This document shows positions 22,974-30,671 of a stretch of DNA of 46,433 bases, in pieces. The stretch is from Bacteroidales bacterium. GTDB lineage: Bacteria > Bacteroidota > Bacteroidia > Bacteroidales > WCHB1-69. The notes below the pieces were generated by a model. That model was not told the origin of the DNA and did no database searches. It was given only the letters and a program-made list of their open reading frames with translations. The stretch is from NCBI GenBank assembly GCA_017454945.1, contig JAFTCA010000043.1, positions 1 through 46,433 of the forward strand, in the 5' to 3' direction. The position numbers were made by a program, and so were the translations under genes. How positions within the stretch are numbered: the stretch's first letter is position 1; each line of letters opens with the position of its first letter.

Positions 22974-24484
22974 TATAGTATTTCTGTTTTAGTTTCTTGT
23001 AAAAAATTGATTACTTGTGCAATATCCTGATATTTTGGGGTGTCTTCAATGAAGACGGGCACAATCTTGCGAATGCTCTGGTAGATAGCTTTGGTTTTGG
23101 GCGCCAGTTTATCGCTGATTTTCAGACAATCTACAGCCTGTGCCAAGCCAATCAGGTGAATGGCCATGACTTGGTAGGCATTGTTAATGACGCGGCTGGC
23201 CAGAATGGCCGCATTGGTGCCCATGCTTACAACATCCTGATTGTCATTGTTGTTGGGGATGCTGTGCACATACATCGAGTTGGCCAGCGTTTGAGATTCA
23301 GCCGTGGTGGAGGTGGCGGTGAACTGCAATGCCTGCATTCCGTAGTTGAAGCCCAGTTGTCCCAAGTTGCAGAATGGTGGTAGGATGCCGTTGATGCGAT
23401 CATGGCAGAGGTAGTTCAGCTGGCGTTCCATCAGCACGGTCAACTTGGCGATGGCTATTTTCAACTTGTCCATTTCAAAGGAGATATAGTCGCCATGGAA
23501 ATTGCCGCCATGATATACATTTTGCGTATCGATGTCCACGATGGGATTGTCATCCACAGAGTTGAATTCGTCCACCAGCGTCTTTTCGGTGTATTGGAGT
23601 GTGTCGTAGATGGGACCCAGGATTTGGGGCACGCAGCGCAGCGAATAATAGGGTTGTACCTTGTGGTCGAAGATTTTTTCTTTGTGTTTGTGGTACATCT
23701 CGGTCTCGCGCTTAAGCATGCAGGTGCCGCCGAAGGCGATTTCGCGCATCATTTGGGCGATGTATTTCTGTCCCGTATGATTTTTCAGCTTGTTCAGTTC
23801 GGGAGCCATGAAGTCGTCGTAGGAGGCGGCCACTTCGTTGATGAGTACCGAAGCGAGGGTGGCGAAGCTGAGCAGTCGCTTGGCGTGATGCAGGTTGACG
23901 ATGCCTACGCCCGTCATCATGGCGGTGCCGTTTACCAAAGCCAAGCCGTCGCGCAAATGCAGTTTCAAGGGCTTGATGTTCAGTAAGGTAAGGACTTCAG
24001 AGGTGGCTCTGCGGCGACCTTCGTAGAAGACTTCCCCTTCGCCGATGAGTGCCAAGGCCATGTGGGCCATCTGTACCAAATCGCCACTGGCGCCCACGCT
24101 GCCATGTTGCGGGATGACAGGGTAGATACCTTTGTTGATGAAAGTCTGTAACTGCTGCATCACATCCGGGTGGATACCCGACTTGCCATTGAGGAATGTT
24201 GCAAAACGCGCCAGCAGGGCCGCACGCACATAAAGGGGCTCGAAAGGCTCGCCCGCACCGGTGGAATGACTACGTATGATATTGTATTGCAGCGCGTTCA
24301 ATTCCTCGTCGCTGATACGGTACTGTGCCATCGGACCGAATCCGGTATTGATACCGTAGATGATTTTATCTTTTGAAAAGTCTTTTAGAAAGTTATAACT
24401 CTCTAAAATGGTATTCTGTTCTTGTGATGAAACGCTGAGGGGCTTGTTGGCGAATACTATCTGTTCAATTTCTGCTAGGTTCAT
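22973..24484 (-). CDS. Aromatic amino acid ammonia-lyase, probably tyrosine ammonia-lyase
   Basis: A 503-residue lyase of the HAL/PAL/TAL family. The MIO cofactor triad is Ala132-Ser133-Gly134 (GSVGASGDLV); Tyr43 (IIYGINTGFGPMAQYRI) is the catalytic Tyr. From memory, several blocks closely match the Flavobacterium johnsoniae tyrosine ammonia-lyase: IIYGINTGFGPMAQYRI, LQYNIIRSHS, YYSLRCVPQILGP and VYHGGNFHGDYIS. The selectivity pair is Ser72-His73, which also occurs in that enzyme although it is read as histidine-type elsewhere. The product would be p-coumarate, the starter for aryl polyenes. It is the first gene of the operon. No hut genes are nearby, so histidine degradation is unlikely. Confidence 0.88.
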   Translation of the reverse strand: MNLAEIEQIVFANKPLSVSSQEQNTILESYNFLKDFSKDKIIYGINTGFGPMAQYRISDEELNALQYNIIRSHSTGAGEPFEPLYVRAALLARFATFLNGKSGIHPDVMQQLQTFINKGIYPVIPQHGSVGASGDLVQMAHMALALIGEGEVFYEGRRRATSEVLTLLNIKPLKLHLRDGLALVNGTAMMTGVGIVNLHHAKRLLSFATLASVLINEVAASYDDFMAPELNKLKNHTGQKYIAQMMREIAFGGTCMLKRETEMYHKHKEKIFDHKVQPYYSLRCVPQILGPIYDTLQYTEKTLVDEFNSVDDNPIVDIDTQNVYHGGNFHGDYISFEMDKLKIAIAKLTVLMERQLNYLCHDRINGILPPFCNLGQLGFNYGMQALQFTATSTTAESQTLANSMYVHSIPNNNDNQDVVSMGTNAAILASRVINNAYQVMAIHLIGLAQAVDCLKISDKLAPKTKAIYQSIRKIVPVFIEDTPKYQDIAQVINFLQETKTEIL

Positions 24485-24571
24485 AGTTTCAACTGCAAAT
24501 ATTTCTTTTTCAATAGGTTTCCTAAGAAACAGGTCTCTCTAATTTTTTGAGTGTATGTTAATACAAAAGTG

Positions 24572-24579
24572 CAAAAATA
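24572..24579 (-). promoter_or_regulatory. Candidate -7 element of the APE operon
   Basis: The minus strand reads TATTTTTG, matching the Bacteroidetes TAnnTTTG element, about 88 bp before the ammonia-lyase start. No TTTG is found at the expected -33 distance, so the call rests on one element. Confidence 0.45.
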
Positions 24580-24673
24580 AGGATTTTATGCATTAATTTG
24601 TCATTTCGGGCGATTTTTCTTTACCCTGAAAAACTATTCTCTACTTGATAGTGAGTGATTAATTGATTTTTTT

Positions 24674-24681
24674 TATTTTTG
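24674..24681 (+). promoter_or_regulatory. Candidate -7 element of the beta-barrel gene
   Basis: TATTTTTG matches TAnnTTTG in a long T-rich stretch, about 100 bp before the ATG at 24782. The -33 box is not clear. Confidence 0.4.
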
Positions 24682-24781
24682 TCTTTTAATTTATCGAATT
24701 GGAATTCACTTTATTATCATATTTCTATAAAACTTTAATTTATTGAAAATCAAATTATTAACCAATTTAATATTCTAGAAA

Positions 24782-25474
24782 ATGAAAAAAGTATTATTGA
24801 TTGTTTTCGCTTTGATGTTGGGCGCATCGGTGACCGTTTCCGCCCAATATACCAAGACGGGTATGTCATTCCAACTTGGTGGTGTTCTTCCTTCTCTTGA
24901 ATTTAACGATGATCCTGCAGCTCCTCTTATTGTTCCGGGAACCAACAGTTTCAACGGCGGTGGTGGTGCCATGTTCGGTGCTTCTTTTGGCGTTAAATAC
25001 ACATATATGATTAAGAATAAGGAACATCAGGATATTGGTCTTGGCGTGTTCTTGTCGGCTGATGCTATGTGGAACGCCATGAATAAAAAATTGAGAGAAA
25101 CATACGATGATCAGGAATGCACGCATCCGCAGTATGTAAATGTTCCTATTATGGCTGGTGTAAGCTATACCACCCAGTTCAGTTCTGTATTTGGCATTTG
25201 GGTTGAAGGTGGCATTGGTGCCGACCTGTTTTTTAAGACACCCGAAGGCTGGAAAAACAGCACAACGGAATATAAATTGAATGCTGAATTTGCTGTTGAA
25301 GGCGGCGTTGGCTTCATCTTCGGTCGTACTGTCAGCATAGGTGCTCACTATTATTGGTTTGGCACTCATGATGTGAGAACTAAAGTTCAAAAGTACCACG
25401 AAGTTGAGCTTCCCAATAATTCCTATCCCATGAAAATGGGTGTGTGGGCATTCAAATTGGGATTCCATTTCTAA
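24782..25474 (+). CDS. Outer-membrane beta-barrel protein
   Basis: A 230-residue protein with a signal peptide (MKKVLLIVFALMLGASVTVSAQ). The mature part alternates Gly/aromatic residues in amphipathic strands (GMSFQLGGVLP, GASFGVKYTYMI, IGLGVFLSADAMW, GGVGFIFGRTVSIGAHYYWFG) and ends with the C-terminal aromatic strand MGVWAFKLGFHF, as expected for an 8-10-stranded outer-membrane barrel of the OmpA-like/porin family. Its promoter is divergent from the APE operon, which makes coregulation possible, but the sequence does not show it. Confidence 0.8.
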   Translation: MKKVLLIVFALMLGASVTVSAQYTKTGMSFQLGGVLPSLEFNDDPAAPLIVPGTNSFNGGGGAMFGASFGVKYTYMIKNKEHQDIGLGVFLSADAMWNAMNKKLRETYDDQECTHPQYVNVPIMAGVSYTTQFSSVFGIWVEGGIGADLFFKTPEGWKNSTTEYKLNAEFAVEGGVGFIFGRTVSIGAHYYWFGTHDVRTKVQKYHEVELPNNSYPMKMGVWAFKLGFHF

Positions 25475-25495
25475 TAGATAATTGTTTGAGAATTA

Positions 25496-25536
25496 CGCCT
25501 GTGCGGATTGGACAACTGTCTGTGCAGGCGTTTTTT
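25496..25536 (+). terminator. Probable rho-independent terminator after the first beta-barrel gene
   Basis: A 6-bp GC-rich stem CGCCTG (25496-25501) pairs with CAGGCG (25525-25530) around a large loop, followed by six T. It lies in the short gap before the second beta-barrel gene and may reduce rather than block read-through. Confidence 0.5.
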
Positions 25537-25548
25537 AATTGAAAAAAG

Positions 25549-26151
25549 ATGAGACGATTTGCGGTTGTGCTATTACTGATTATAGCTTGTCTTTCAGCCG
25601 GTACGCAGAAGGATTCCACCCGTCGCAAGGTGGTTCATGGGTTCGATGGGGGCATGATGTTGCACACGGGATACATGATGGGCAACATTGCGCCGATAGG
25701 CTATCAGGCCAAAGGATTCACCTTCGGTATCGGCGGTGTGATTCGAATCCACTTGGGAGACCATTGGATGCTGGGCAGCGAGGGTTACATGTCGTCGATG
25801 GCGCAACTCAAGAATGGCAGCTATATCAAGTGGGGCTGGGGTGGCATCTTAGGCGAGTTTTATTGGGCTTTCAAGAAAGTGATGCCGTATGTGGGGGTAA
25901 CCGTCGGTGGCGGCTCCATGACCACCTTTTTGATGTTTGACGGTGATAGTGGCGATTGGCAATATGAGGCCAACGCAATCTTCAACAAGCAGACCTTTTG
26001 GGCTGTCACGCCCTTCATTGGCTGCGATTTCATTGTGGGCAAGGCGTTGCATCTAACCTTAAAGATGGATTGTTTGAACAGCATTGGTAAGAGCGGGCTG
26101 CTCAGGCCTTTAGGTCCCAGACTCTATTTCGGTTTTATCTTTTATCATTGA
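25549..26151 (+). CDS. Second outer-membrane beta-barrel protein
   Basis: A 200-residue protein with a signal peptide (MRRFAVVLLLIIACLSAGTQ). Repeated Gly/aromatic strands (GGMMLHTGYMMGNI, GFTFGIGGVIRIHLGDHWMLGSEGYMSSM, FIGCDFIVGKALHLTLKMDCL) and a C-terminal strand ending LYFGFIFYH point to an outer-membrane barrel. It is not obviously a duplicate of the preceding barrel protein, although the layout is alike. No partner is known. A bidirectional terminator follows. Confidence 0.72.
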   Translation: MRRFAVVLLLIIACLSAGTQKDSTRRKVVHGFDGGMMLHTGYMMGNIAPIGYQAKGFTFGIGGVIRIHLGDHWMLGSEGYMSSMAQLKNGSYIKWGWGGILGEFYWAFKKVMPYVGVTVGGGSMTTFLMFDGDSGDWQYEANAIFNKQTFWAVTPFIGCDFIVGKALHLTLKMDCLNSIGKSGLLRPLGPRLYFGFIFYH

Positions 26152-26162
26152 TGGGGAAAGAC

Positions 26163-26199
26163 AAAAAAAAGCCGCAACCTTTGGGTTGCGGCTTTTTTT
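26163..26199. terminator. Bidirectional rho-independent terminator
   Basis: A perfect 9-bp stem (GCCGCAACC at 26171-26179, GGTTGCGGC at 26184-26192) with a TTTG loop is flanked by eight A on the left and seven T on the right. It serves both the beta-barrel gene on the plus strand and the Hsp20 gene on the minus strand, which converge here. Confidence 0.93.
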
Positions 26200-26212
26200 G
26201 TGTTCCACAGTA

Positions 26213-26638
26213 TTAGCAGATGTTGATATTACGAGATATCTTGTGTTCTTCTTTTTGAATTCTAGGCAGGGTGACGGTCAGGATGCCGTTTTCAACCTTG
26301 GCTTCAATGTGTTCTTTGTCAACATCTTCGGGCAGAGTGTAGTTCTGTTCGTAGTTGGTGTAAGAGAATTCTCTACGCAGGTAGTGGTGTTTTTTGTCGT
26401 TCTCTTTGTGTTCGGTCTTATTTTCAATAGCCAGGCAGAGGTTGCCTTCGTCATTGATGCTTACACGGCAAAATTCTTTGCGGATACCGGGCGCAGCCAC
26501 TTCCATGGTATAGGCCTTCTCATCTTCTCTAACATTGACTGCCGGTGCGGTGGTATTGGCACGAGGCATAAAATCATTGTTCAAGAAATCTTCAAATACT
26601 GTTGGAAACCAACTGTTTTTAAACATAACTGGTAGCAT
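26213..26638 (-). CDS. Hsp20/alpha-crystallin small heat shock protein
   Basis: A 141-residue cytoplasmic chaperone. The alpha-crystallin domain runs from about residue 28 to 130 (NVREDEKAYTMEVAAPGIRKEFCRVSI, the LRREFSYTNYEQNYTLPEDVD block, and VENGILTVTLPR, the conserved G-x-L motif), followed by an I-x-I-type tail (NINIC). The start at 26638 (MLPVMFKNSWFP) is chosen over 26668 because a strong GGAGGTG Shine-Dalgarno sequence lies just before it, which is uncommon in this phylum. Upstream lies a sigma-54-like promoter (26717-26733), so stress-dependent, sigma-54-controlled expression is likely. It binds unfolded proteins without ATP. Confidence 0.93.
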   Translation of the reverse strand: MLPVMFKNSWFPTVFEDFLNNDFMPRANTTAPAVNVREDEKAYTMEVAAPGIRKEFCRVSINDEGNLCLAIENKTEHKENDKKHHYLRREFSYTNYEQNYTLPEDVDKEHIEAKVENGILTVTLPRIQKEEHKISRNINIC

Positions 26639-26716
26639 AATACACCTCCATTTTAAATTGTTAGACATTTTGTTTCTGGCTGCCTCCGCTTTCGCTTCAG
26701 CAACCGAACTATTATT

Positions 26717-26733
26717 ATCAAAATGCGTGCCAA
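26717..26733 (-). promoter_or_regulatory. Sigma-54-like -24/-12 promoter of the Hsp20 gene
   Basis: On the minus strand TTGGCACGCATTTTGAT matches the sigma-54 consensus TGGCACG-N4-TTGC(A/T), with the -24 GG intact and the -12 GC read as GA. It is about 80 bp upstream of the Hsp20 start. A second partial match (TTTGGCAC) lies further upstream. Confidence 0.6.
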
Positions 26734-26802
26734 CCGTTTTTTTTTGATAATTTGTCAGTAAAAAATGGACTTTGTGTCAGCGTAGTGCCAAATTGTCACG
26801 TT

Positions 26803-29508
26803 TTATTGGCCCGAAACATTACTTTCAGCCTTGGGCTTGACGGGAGCATCCTTCGGCTTGCGGGGTTTCCTATTGTTCTGTTTTTTAGGCTCTTTGTTGG
26901 GTGCGGGCTCTGGCTGTTCGTTGGTTTCAACGACTTCAGCAGGTAGGGAAGGTGTGCTGGTTTCCACACGACGAATGTAGATGTCCTGTTGCGGGAAGGG
27001 AATCTCAATATTATTCTTATTTAAAGTATTGTAGATAACTTCCTTGATTTGTGCGATAACAACAGCTTTTTCTTCCACTAATATCCAGCAAGTTACGAAG
27101 AGATCGACGCTGCTGTCGCCGAAGTCGTTAAAGATTACCTTGAAGCCTTGCTTGTTGTCCACCGAGTACTTGCCAGCGGCATTCTTCACAATGAGCGTGT
27201 TGAGACTCTTGGTGAGCACTTGTCGCACCTTTTCAATATTTACGCCATAGGCTACGCCAACAGGAATTTTAACCAGAACATAGCCGTGGTTGCGGGTGAG
27301 GTTCTTGAAGTTCTTGCTGAAGAGGGTGGCGTTCTGAAAGGCGATGACACTGCCGTCGAGCGTGACGAGTTGTGTGCTCTGGTAGTTGATGCTGTCCACT
27401 TTGCCCTGCACGCCGTCGCATTCGATGTAGTCGCCAACGCGCAGGCGGCCCGTCATGAGGGTGATGCCATAGACGAAGTTCTCCAAGAGGTCTTTCATGG
27501 CGAAACCAAGACCGGTGGCCAAGCCTGCCATCACGATGGAGATGCCGCTGCTGGAGACGTCGAAAATCATCAAAGCTGCGATGACATAAATGCCCCAGAC
27601 GAGGATGGAAATGACGTTGTTGGTCAGTGTGGAGTTCCCCTTGCCGTAGGTTGTTGTCTCTTTCTTACGGCGCTTGCTTAGCAAGGTATAGAATGCGTGG
27701 ATTGCGTAGTTGAGATAGCGGAAGAGGAAGTAGAGCTCGAGGACCAGGCACATCTTGTAGAGCGATATTTGAATGATGCCGGGTTTGTTCAGGAAGACAA
27801 AGAGGAAAATCTTGCGGCAGATAGACGACATCTCGAAGATGGTGGTGGCCCAGTAAACACTGGCGGGCACTGAGAATACGGCCAAGATGGGCAGCAGCGC
27901 CTTGAAGAGGAAGTCGTAGAACCAGGTTTGGCCAATGTATTCCCCTTTGGCCATGTTGGGTTGGATTTTCTTGAAAAATTTGTTCAAGTCGGCCTTGTTG
28001 TAGAACACTTCGCCTTTTTTACGGCCAATTTTGCGCGACAGCTGGTGGCATTCATAAGTCTTGGCCAAGTCGTACAAGCAAGTAATGGTTTGAATGGCAG
28101 CCAATTGAATCATCCACCAAATCATAATCTGTACGGCCAGCAGCACGAAACCGAGCCATGAGGCCACGCAGGAGCCAATCATGACGAAGAGGGAGATGAC
28201 GGTATAGACCATATCGCTGTCGGGCAGCTTGGCAATGCGGCGCTTCATCACAATAAATTGCCAGATAGTGAAGAGCAGCATGGTAGGAGGATAGATCAGA
28301 TTGACGAGATTGTTGGGTATCAGTATTATACGGAAGATGATGACGATGAATGCCATCAGGATAAAAGGCATATAGGAACGCACGCCTGCACGTATCTGCT
28401 TGTCGTTAAGGCGAATGAGTAGCGATATGAGGATGACATCGGTGAGCCAGGCGAAGAAGGTCATCAGGTTGATGGCCATCAGCACGAAATTCTGTTTCAC
28501 GAAAAAGCGGGCAATGGTGATGGAGATGGCGAAGATAGCCACGCCGCAGGCCACAGTGAGGATGGGGCGTTTGTTGCGTTCCTTGAAATATTCGCGCCAG
28601 CGTTTGGGCATCACCCAGCGCATGAGTATGTAGCTGAGTATGCTGGCAACGAGGATGTAGAAAATCATGAAGATGCTGATGCCAAAGATGACGGGGCCGC
28701 GCCATTCCGATTTTCGTGCAAACGGCTTGTACTTGTCGTCCACATCTTTCTTGGCTGCCACGTAGTGCCATTTGAAGCGCTTAAGCGTCTTGAAATAGGT
28801 GTCGCCGCCATTTTTGAAGATGTTCTTTTGAATATTCTCGTATTTTGAAAGGGCGAAGGTGTTGAGTTCTTTGGCACGGTTGGTCACACGCTCGTAATGT
28901 TCTTGGTCCAACTCGATGTTTTCCAGCATTTTGACAAAGTTGTCGCGTAGGGCTGTGGCAAAATTCACACAGGCCTCTCTATCTTCAAGTCCTTGCTCGT
29001 CAAGTATGTAGAGGCTCTTCTTGGCTGTATCCAAGATATGTTGGGGCATCATCTTGCGGATAGAGTCGGGCAGTTGTCCCAATTCGCCGTTGGGCATCAG
29101 TCGTGGCGGCAGGTTTCGCAAAGTGTTGATGAGGGCGTCGTAGCGTTCTATTTCGGCTTTCAGGCGCGCCTTCATCTTGTCGTAGGGGGCGTGGTATTGG
29201 CTGATGTTGCGGTACTGCTCGGTAGCTGCCTGGCAGGCGTAGGCCATATCGAAGGTGAAGTCGGCATTCTGCGAATAGAGCATCAGTGCTATTTGGTTGC
29301 TGTTCTGCATAATGCGGATCAGTCGTGCATGTTGTTCGCCATAGCGTTGCTCGTAGCGTGCCATCATTATTTTCTGTTCATTGTAAGCCTGTTCCAACTC
29401 GGCACGCAGTACGCCCAGCGTTTGGGCCAAATCTTTTTCTTTGAGGACTGCATGTGCTTGAAAAACAGTGAGTACACTGATTAAAAGAAAAACGAGAATC
29501 TTTTTCAT
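26803..29508 (-). CDS. Large mechanosensitive ion channel (MscS/MscK-like)
   Basis: A 901-residue protein starting at ATG 29508 with a signal peptide (MKKILVFLLISVLTVFQAHA); an open extension to 29562 would precede it and is rejected. A periplasmic coiled-coil-rich region (about 20-250) precedes some nine or ten membrane helices. The MscS core (about 635-770) has the pore helix VMAGLATGLGFAMKDLLENFVYGITLM and the beta domain GRLRVGDYIECDGVQGKVDSINYQST. The C-terminus is a Pro/Lys-rich disordered tail. It would open under membrane tension and protect against osmotic shock. A TACTTTTG -7 element lies at 29540-29547. Confidence 0.92.
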   Translation of the reverse strand: MKKILVFLLISVLTVFQAHAVLKEKDLAQTLGVLRAELEQAYNEQKIMMARYEQRYGEQHARLIRIMQNSNQIALMLYSQNADFTFDMAYACQAATEQYRNISQYHAPYDKMKARLKAEIERYDALINTLRNLPPRLMPNGELGQLPDSIRKMMPQHILDTAKKSLYILDEQGLEDREACVNFATALRDNFVKMLENIELDQEHYERVTNRAKELNTFALSKYENIQKNIFKNGGDTYFKTLKRFKWHYVAAKKDVDDKYKPFARKSEWRGPVIFGISIFMIFYILVASILSYILMRWVMPKRWREYFKERNKRPILTVACGVAIFAISITIARFFVKQNFVLMAINLMTFFAWLTDVILISLLIRLNDKQIRAGVRSYMPFILMAFIVIIFRIILIPNNLVNLIYPPTMLLFTIWQFIVMKRRIAKLPDSDMVYTVISLFVMIGSCVASWLGFVLLAVQIMIWWMIQLAAIQTITCLYDLAKTYECHQLSRKIGRKKGEVFYNKADLNKFFKKIQPNMAKGEYIGQTWFYDFLFKALLPILAVFSVPASVYWATTIFEMSSICRKIFLFVFLNKPGIIQISLYKMCLVLELYFLFRYLNYAIHAFYTLLSKRRKKETTTYGKGNSTLTNNVISILVWGIYVIAALMIFDVSSSGISIVMAGLATGLGFAMKDLLENFVYGITLMTGRLRVGDYIECDGVQGKVDSINYQSTQLVTLDGSVIAFQNATLFSKNFKNLTRNHGYVLVKIPVGVAYGVNIEKVRQVLTKSLNTLIVKNAAGKYSVDNKQGFKVIFNDFGDSSVDLFVTCWILVEEKAVVIAQIKEVIYNTLNKNNIEIPFPQQDIYIRRVETSTPSLPAEVVETNEQPEPAPNKEPKKQNNRKPRKPKDAPVKPKAESNVSGQ

Positions 29509-29539
29509 AGTGGTATTGTTAATAGAAAAATTGACGCGG

Positions 29540-29547
29540 CAAAAGTA
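29540..29547 (-). promoter_or_regulatory. Candidate -7 element of the mechanosensitive channel gene
   Basis: The minus strand reads TACTTTTG (TAnnTTTG), 31 bp before the channel ATG at 29508. A -33 box is not obvious. Confidence 0.45.
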
Positions 29548-29571
29548 CGGAAAATTTGGCATTTAGCCGCA

Positions 29572-30006
29572 CTACATCAGAATGAGGCAGGCCAGTTGCC
29601 AGCGTTCGGGGATGAAGTCAAAGTAATAGACAGGGACGCCCCAGCGGTCTTTCATGCGCAGGGTGTTGCCGTCGAGGAAATAGAGGGCGGTGCCCCAGCG
29701 GTCTTTCTGGCGGATGGTCTGGCCGTCGAAATAGAGCAGGGGAGTGCCCCAACGGTCTTTCTGCCGCACTGTTTGACCGTCCATGTAGATGAGCGGCTGT
29801 CCCCAGCGGTCCTTTTGACGCACCTGTTGTGTGGCGGAGTCGTACCACAGCAGTTTCTCGCCCCAGCGATCTTTCTGTTGCACAGTGCTTTCTGTCATAT
29901 AAAACAGGGCTTGTCCCCAGCGGTCCTTCATGTGGACGGTTTGGGCGACACTTGACAGGTTCAGCAAAAGGGTGGCGACCAGCAAAAGGAGGATTTGTTT
30001 CTTCAT
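29572..30006 (-). CDS. Secreted KDRWG-repeat protein (beta-flower-like)
   Basis: A 144-residue protein starting at 30006 with a signal peptide (MKKQILLLLVATLLLNLSSVAQ). The mature part consists of six tandem units, each beginning with KDRWG (residues 27, 45, 65, 83, 101, 119), with an 18-residue period and one 20-residue unit. A unit reads roughly KDRWGxPLxYxDGQTxRQ. The C-terminal segment (GVPVYYFDFIPERWQLACLILM) is hydrophobic. The layout resembles the 5-fold beta-flower proteins of Bacteroidetes (repeats like RDSYGSTIGKIDSDGT), here with Trp and Lys-rich turns. Function is unknown; it is probably a periplasmic or surface beta-propeller-like fold. TATCTTTG at 30011-30018 would be its promoter, nearly leaderless. 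Confidence 0.82.
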   Translation of the reverse strand: MKKQILLLLVATLLLNLSSVAQTVHMKDRWGQALFYMTESTVQQKDRWGEKLLWYDSATQQVRQKDRWGQPLIYMDGQTVRQKDRWGTPLLYFDGQTIRQKDRWGTALYFLDGNTLRMKDRWGVPVYYFDFIPERWQLACLILM

Positions 30007-30010
30007 GGGG

Positions 30011-30018
30011 CAAAGATA
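30011..30018 (-). promoter_or_regulatory. Candidate -7 element of the KDRWG-repeat gene
   Basis: The minus strand reads TATCTTTG just upstream of the start codon at 30006. If used, transcription would begin at or within a few bases of the ATG, so either the leader is extremely short or the true promoter lies further up. Confidence 0.35.
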
Positions 30019-30056
30019 GGAAATATTATTTGACATTGTGAATTATGCATTGTCTC

Positions 30057-30572
30057 TCACGCTATCGGGTCACCGCAATACTTCCGCCGTAGGCACTTCT
30101 TGCAGTGCATTCCCATCCACACCTCGTCGAACTGTTGCATGGCTTGCTGTACCAGCTCCGGTTCGTCGGTAAGGAGGCCCGTTTCAAAATTGCGGGTGTT
30201 GGCTCCCTTCATGCCGATGCCCGCGCCCGTAAGGTTGGCGCTGCCGAAATAGACTGCGTTGCCGTCGAAGATCAGCATTTTGAAATGAACACGCGGGCAG
30301 AGCACACGCTCCAGACCGCCCACCAGCGAGGGGTACTTGTCGAAATCCTCGCGGAAGGCCGGTCCAGGCTCTTTGGCGTGGATGAGGCGTACTTCCACGC
30401 CTTTGTGCACCAACTGCGCCAGCACTGCGAGAAACGGCTTGGTACCGTCGCCCACCTTCACATATAGGTCTTTGATGTCGGCAGTGCCTATCCATAATGA
30501 CTTTTTCACCGTCGCCACTCGCGATAGTACAAGGTTGTAATGATCTGTGTTGGAGATATATTGGAGCATCAA
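30057..30572 (-). CDS. Single-HKD phospholipase-D-like protein
   Basis: A 171-residue cytoplasmic protein with one HKD motif, VHFKMLIFDGNAVYFGSANLTGAG (His-x-Lys-x4-Asp followed by GSAN), typical of small PLD/nuclease (Nuc-like) proteins that dimerise to form one active site. The C-terminal HCKKCLRRKYCGDP segment carries three Cys and could bind zinc. No signal peptide is present, unlike secreted Nuc nucleases. The substrate could be nucleic acid or phospholipid. Its start may be either of two adjacent ATGs (30572 or 30569). A TATATTTG -7 element lies at 30592-30599. Confidence 0.85.
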   Translation of the reverse strand: MMLQYISNTDHYNLVLSRVATVKKSLWIGTADIKDLYVKVGDGTKPFLAVLAQLVHKGVEVRLIHAKEPGPAFREDFDKYPSLVGGLERVLCPRVHFKMLIFDGNAVYFGSANLTGAGIGMKGANTRNFETGLLTDEPELVQQAMQQFDEVWMGMHCKKCLRRKYCGDPIA

Positions 30573-30591
30573 TCAATTGGTTTGCTATTGC

Positions 30592-30599
30592 AAATATAA
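30592..30599 (-). promoter_or_regulatory. Candidate -7 element of the PLD-like gene
   Basis: The minus strand reads TATATTTG (TAnnTTTG), 20 bp before the start codon at 30572. No -33 box is evident. Confidence 0.4.
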
Positions 30600-30671
30600 T
30601 ATTTCTTTTGATAAAATATTATTTCTATATATTGTAACAACGAAGTTGTTTTATCTGCTATGTAGAAGGAG

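Larger units (their letters stand above)
24485..24781. other. Divergent promoter region between the APE operon and a beta-barrel gene
   Basis: A 297-bp AT-rich spacer without word repeats. On the minus strand TATTTTTG (24572-24579) could start the APE operon with a leader of about 80 nt. On the plus strand TATTTTTG (24674-24681) could start the beta-barrel gene with a leader of about 95 nt. I see no clear -33 elements or operator palindromes. Confidence 0.55.

Noticed and set aside
7977..24484. Flexirubin (dialkylresorcinol ester) cluster
   Set aside because: No resorcinol-forming DarA/DarB-type (FabH-like) genes are present in the window, so only an aryl-polyene part can be supported.
22973..24484. 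Histidine utilisation (hutH) gene
   Set aside because: No hutU, hutI or hutG neighbours; the sequence blocks and the setting fit tyrosine lyase for aryl polyene synthesis.
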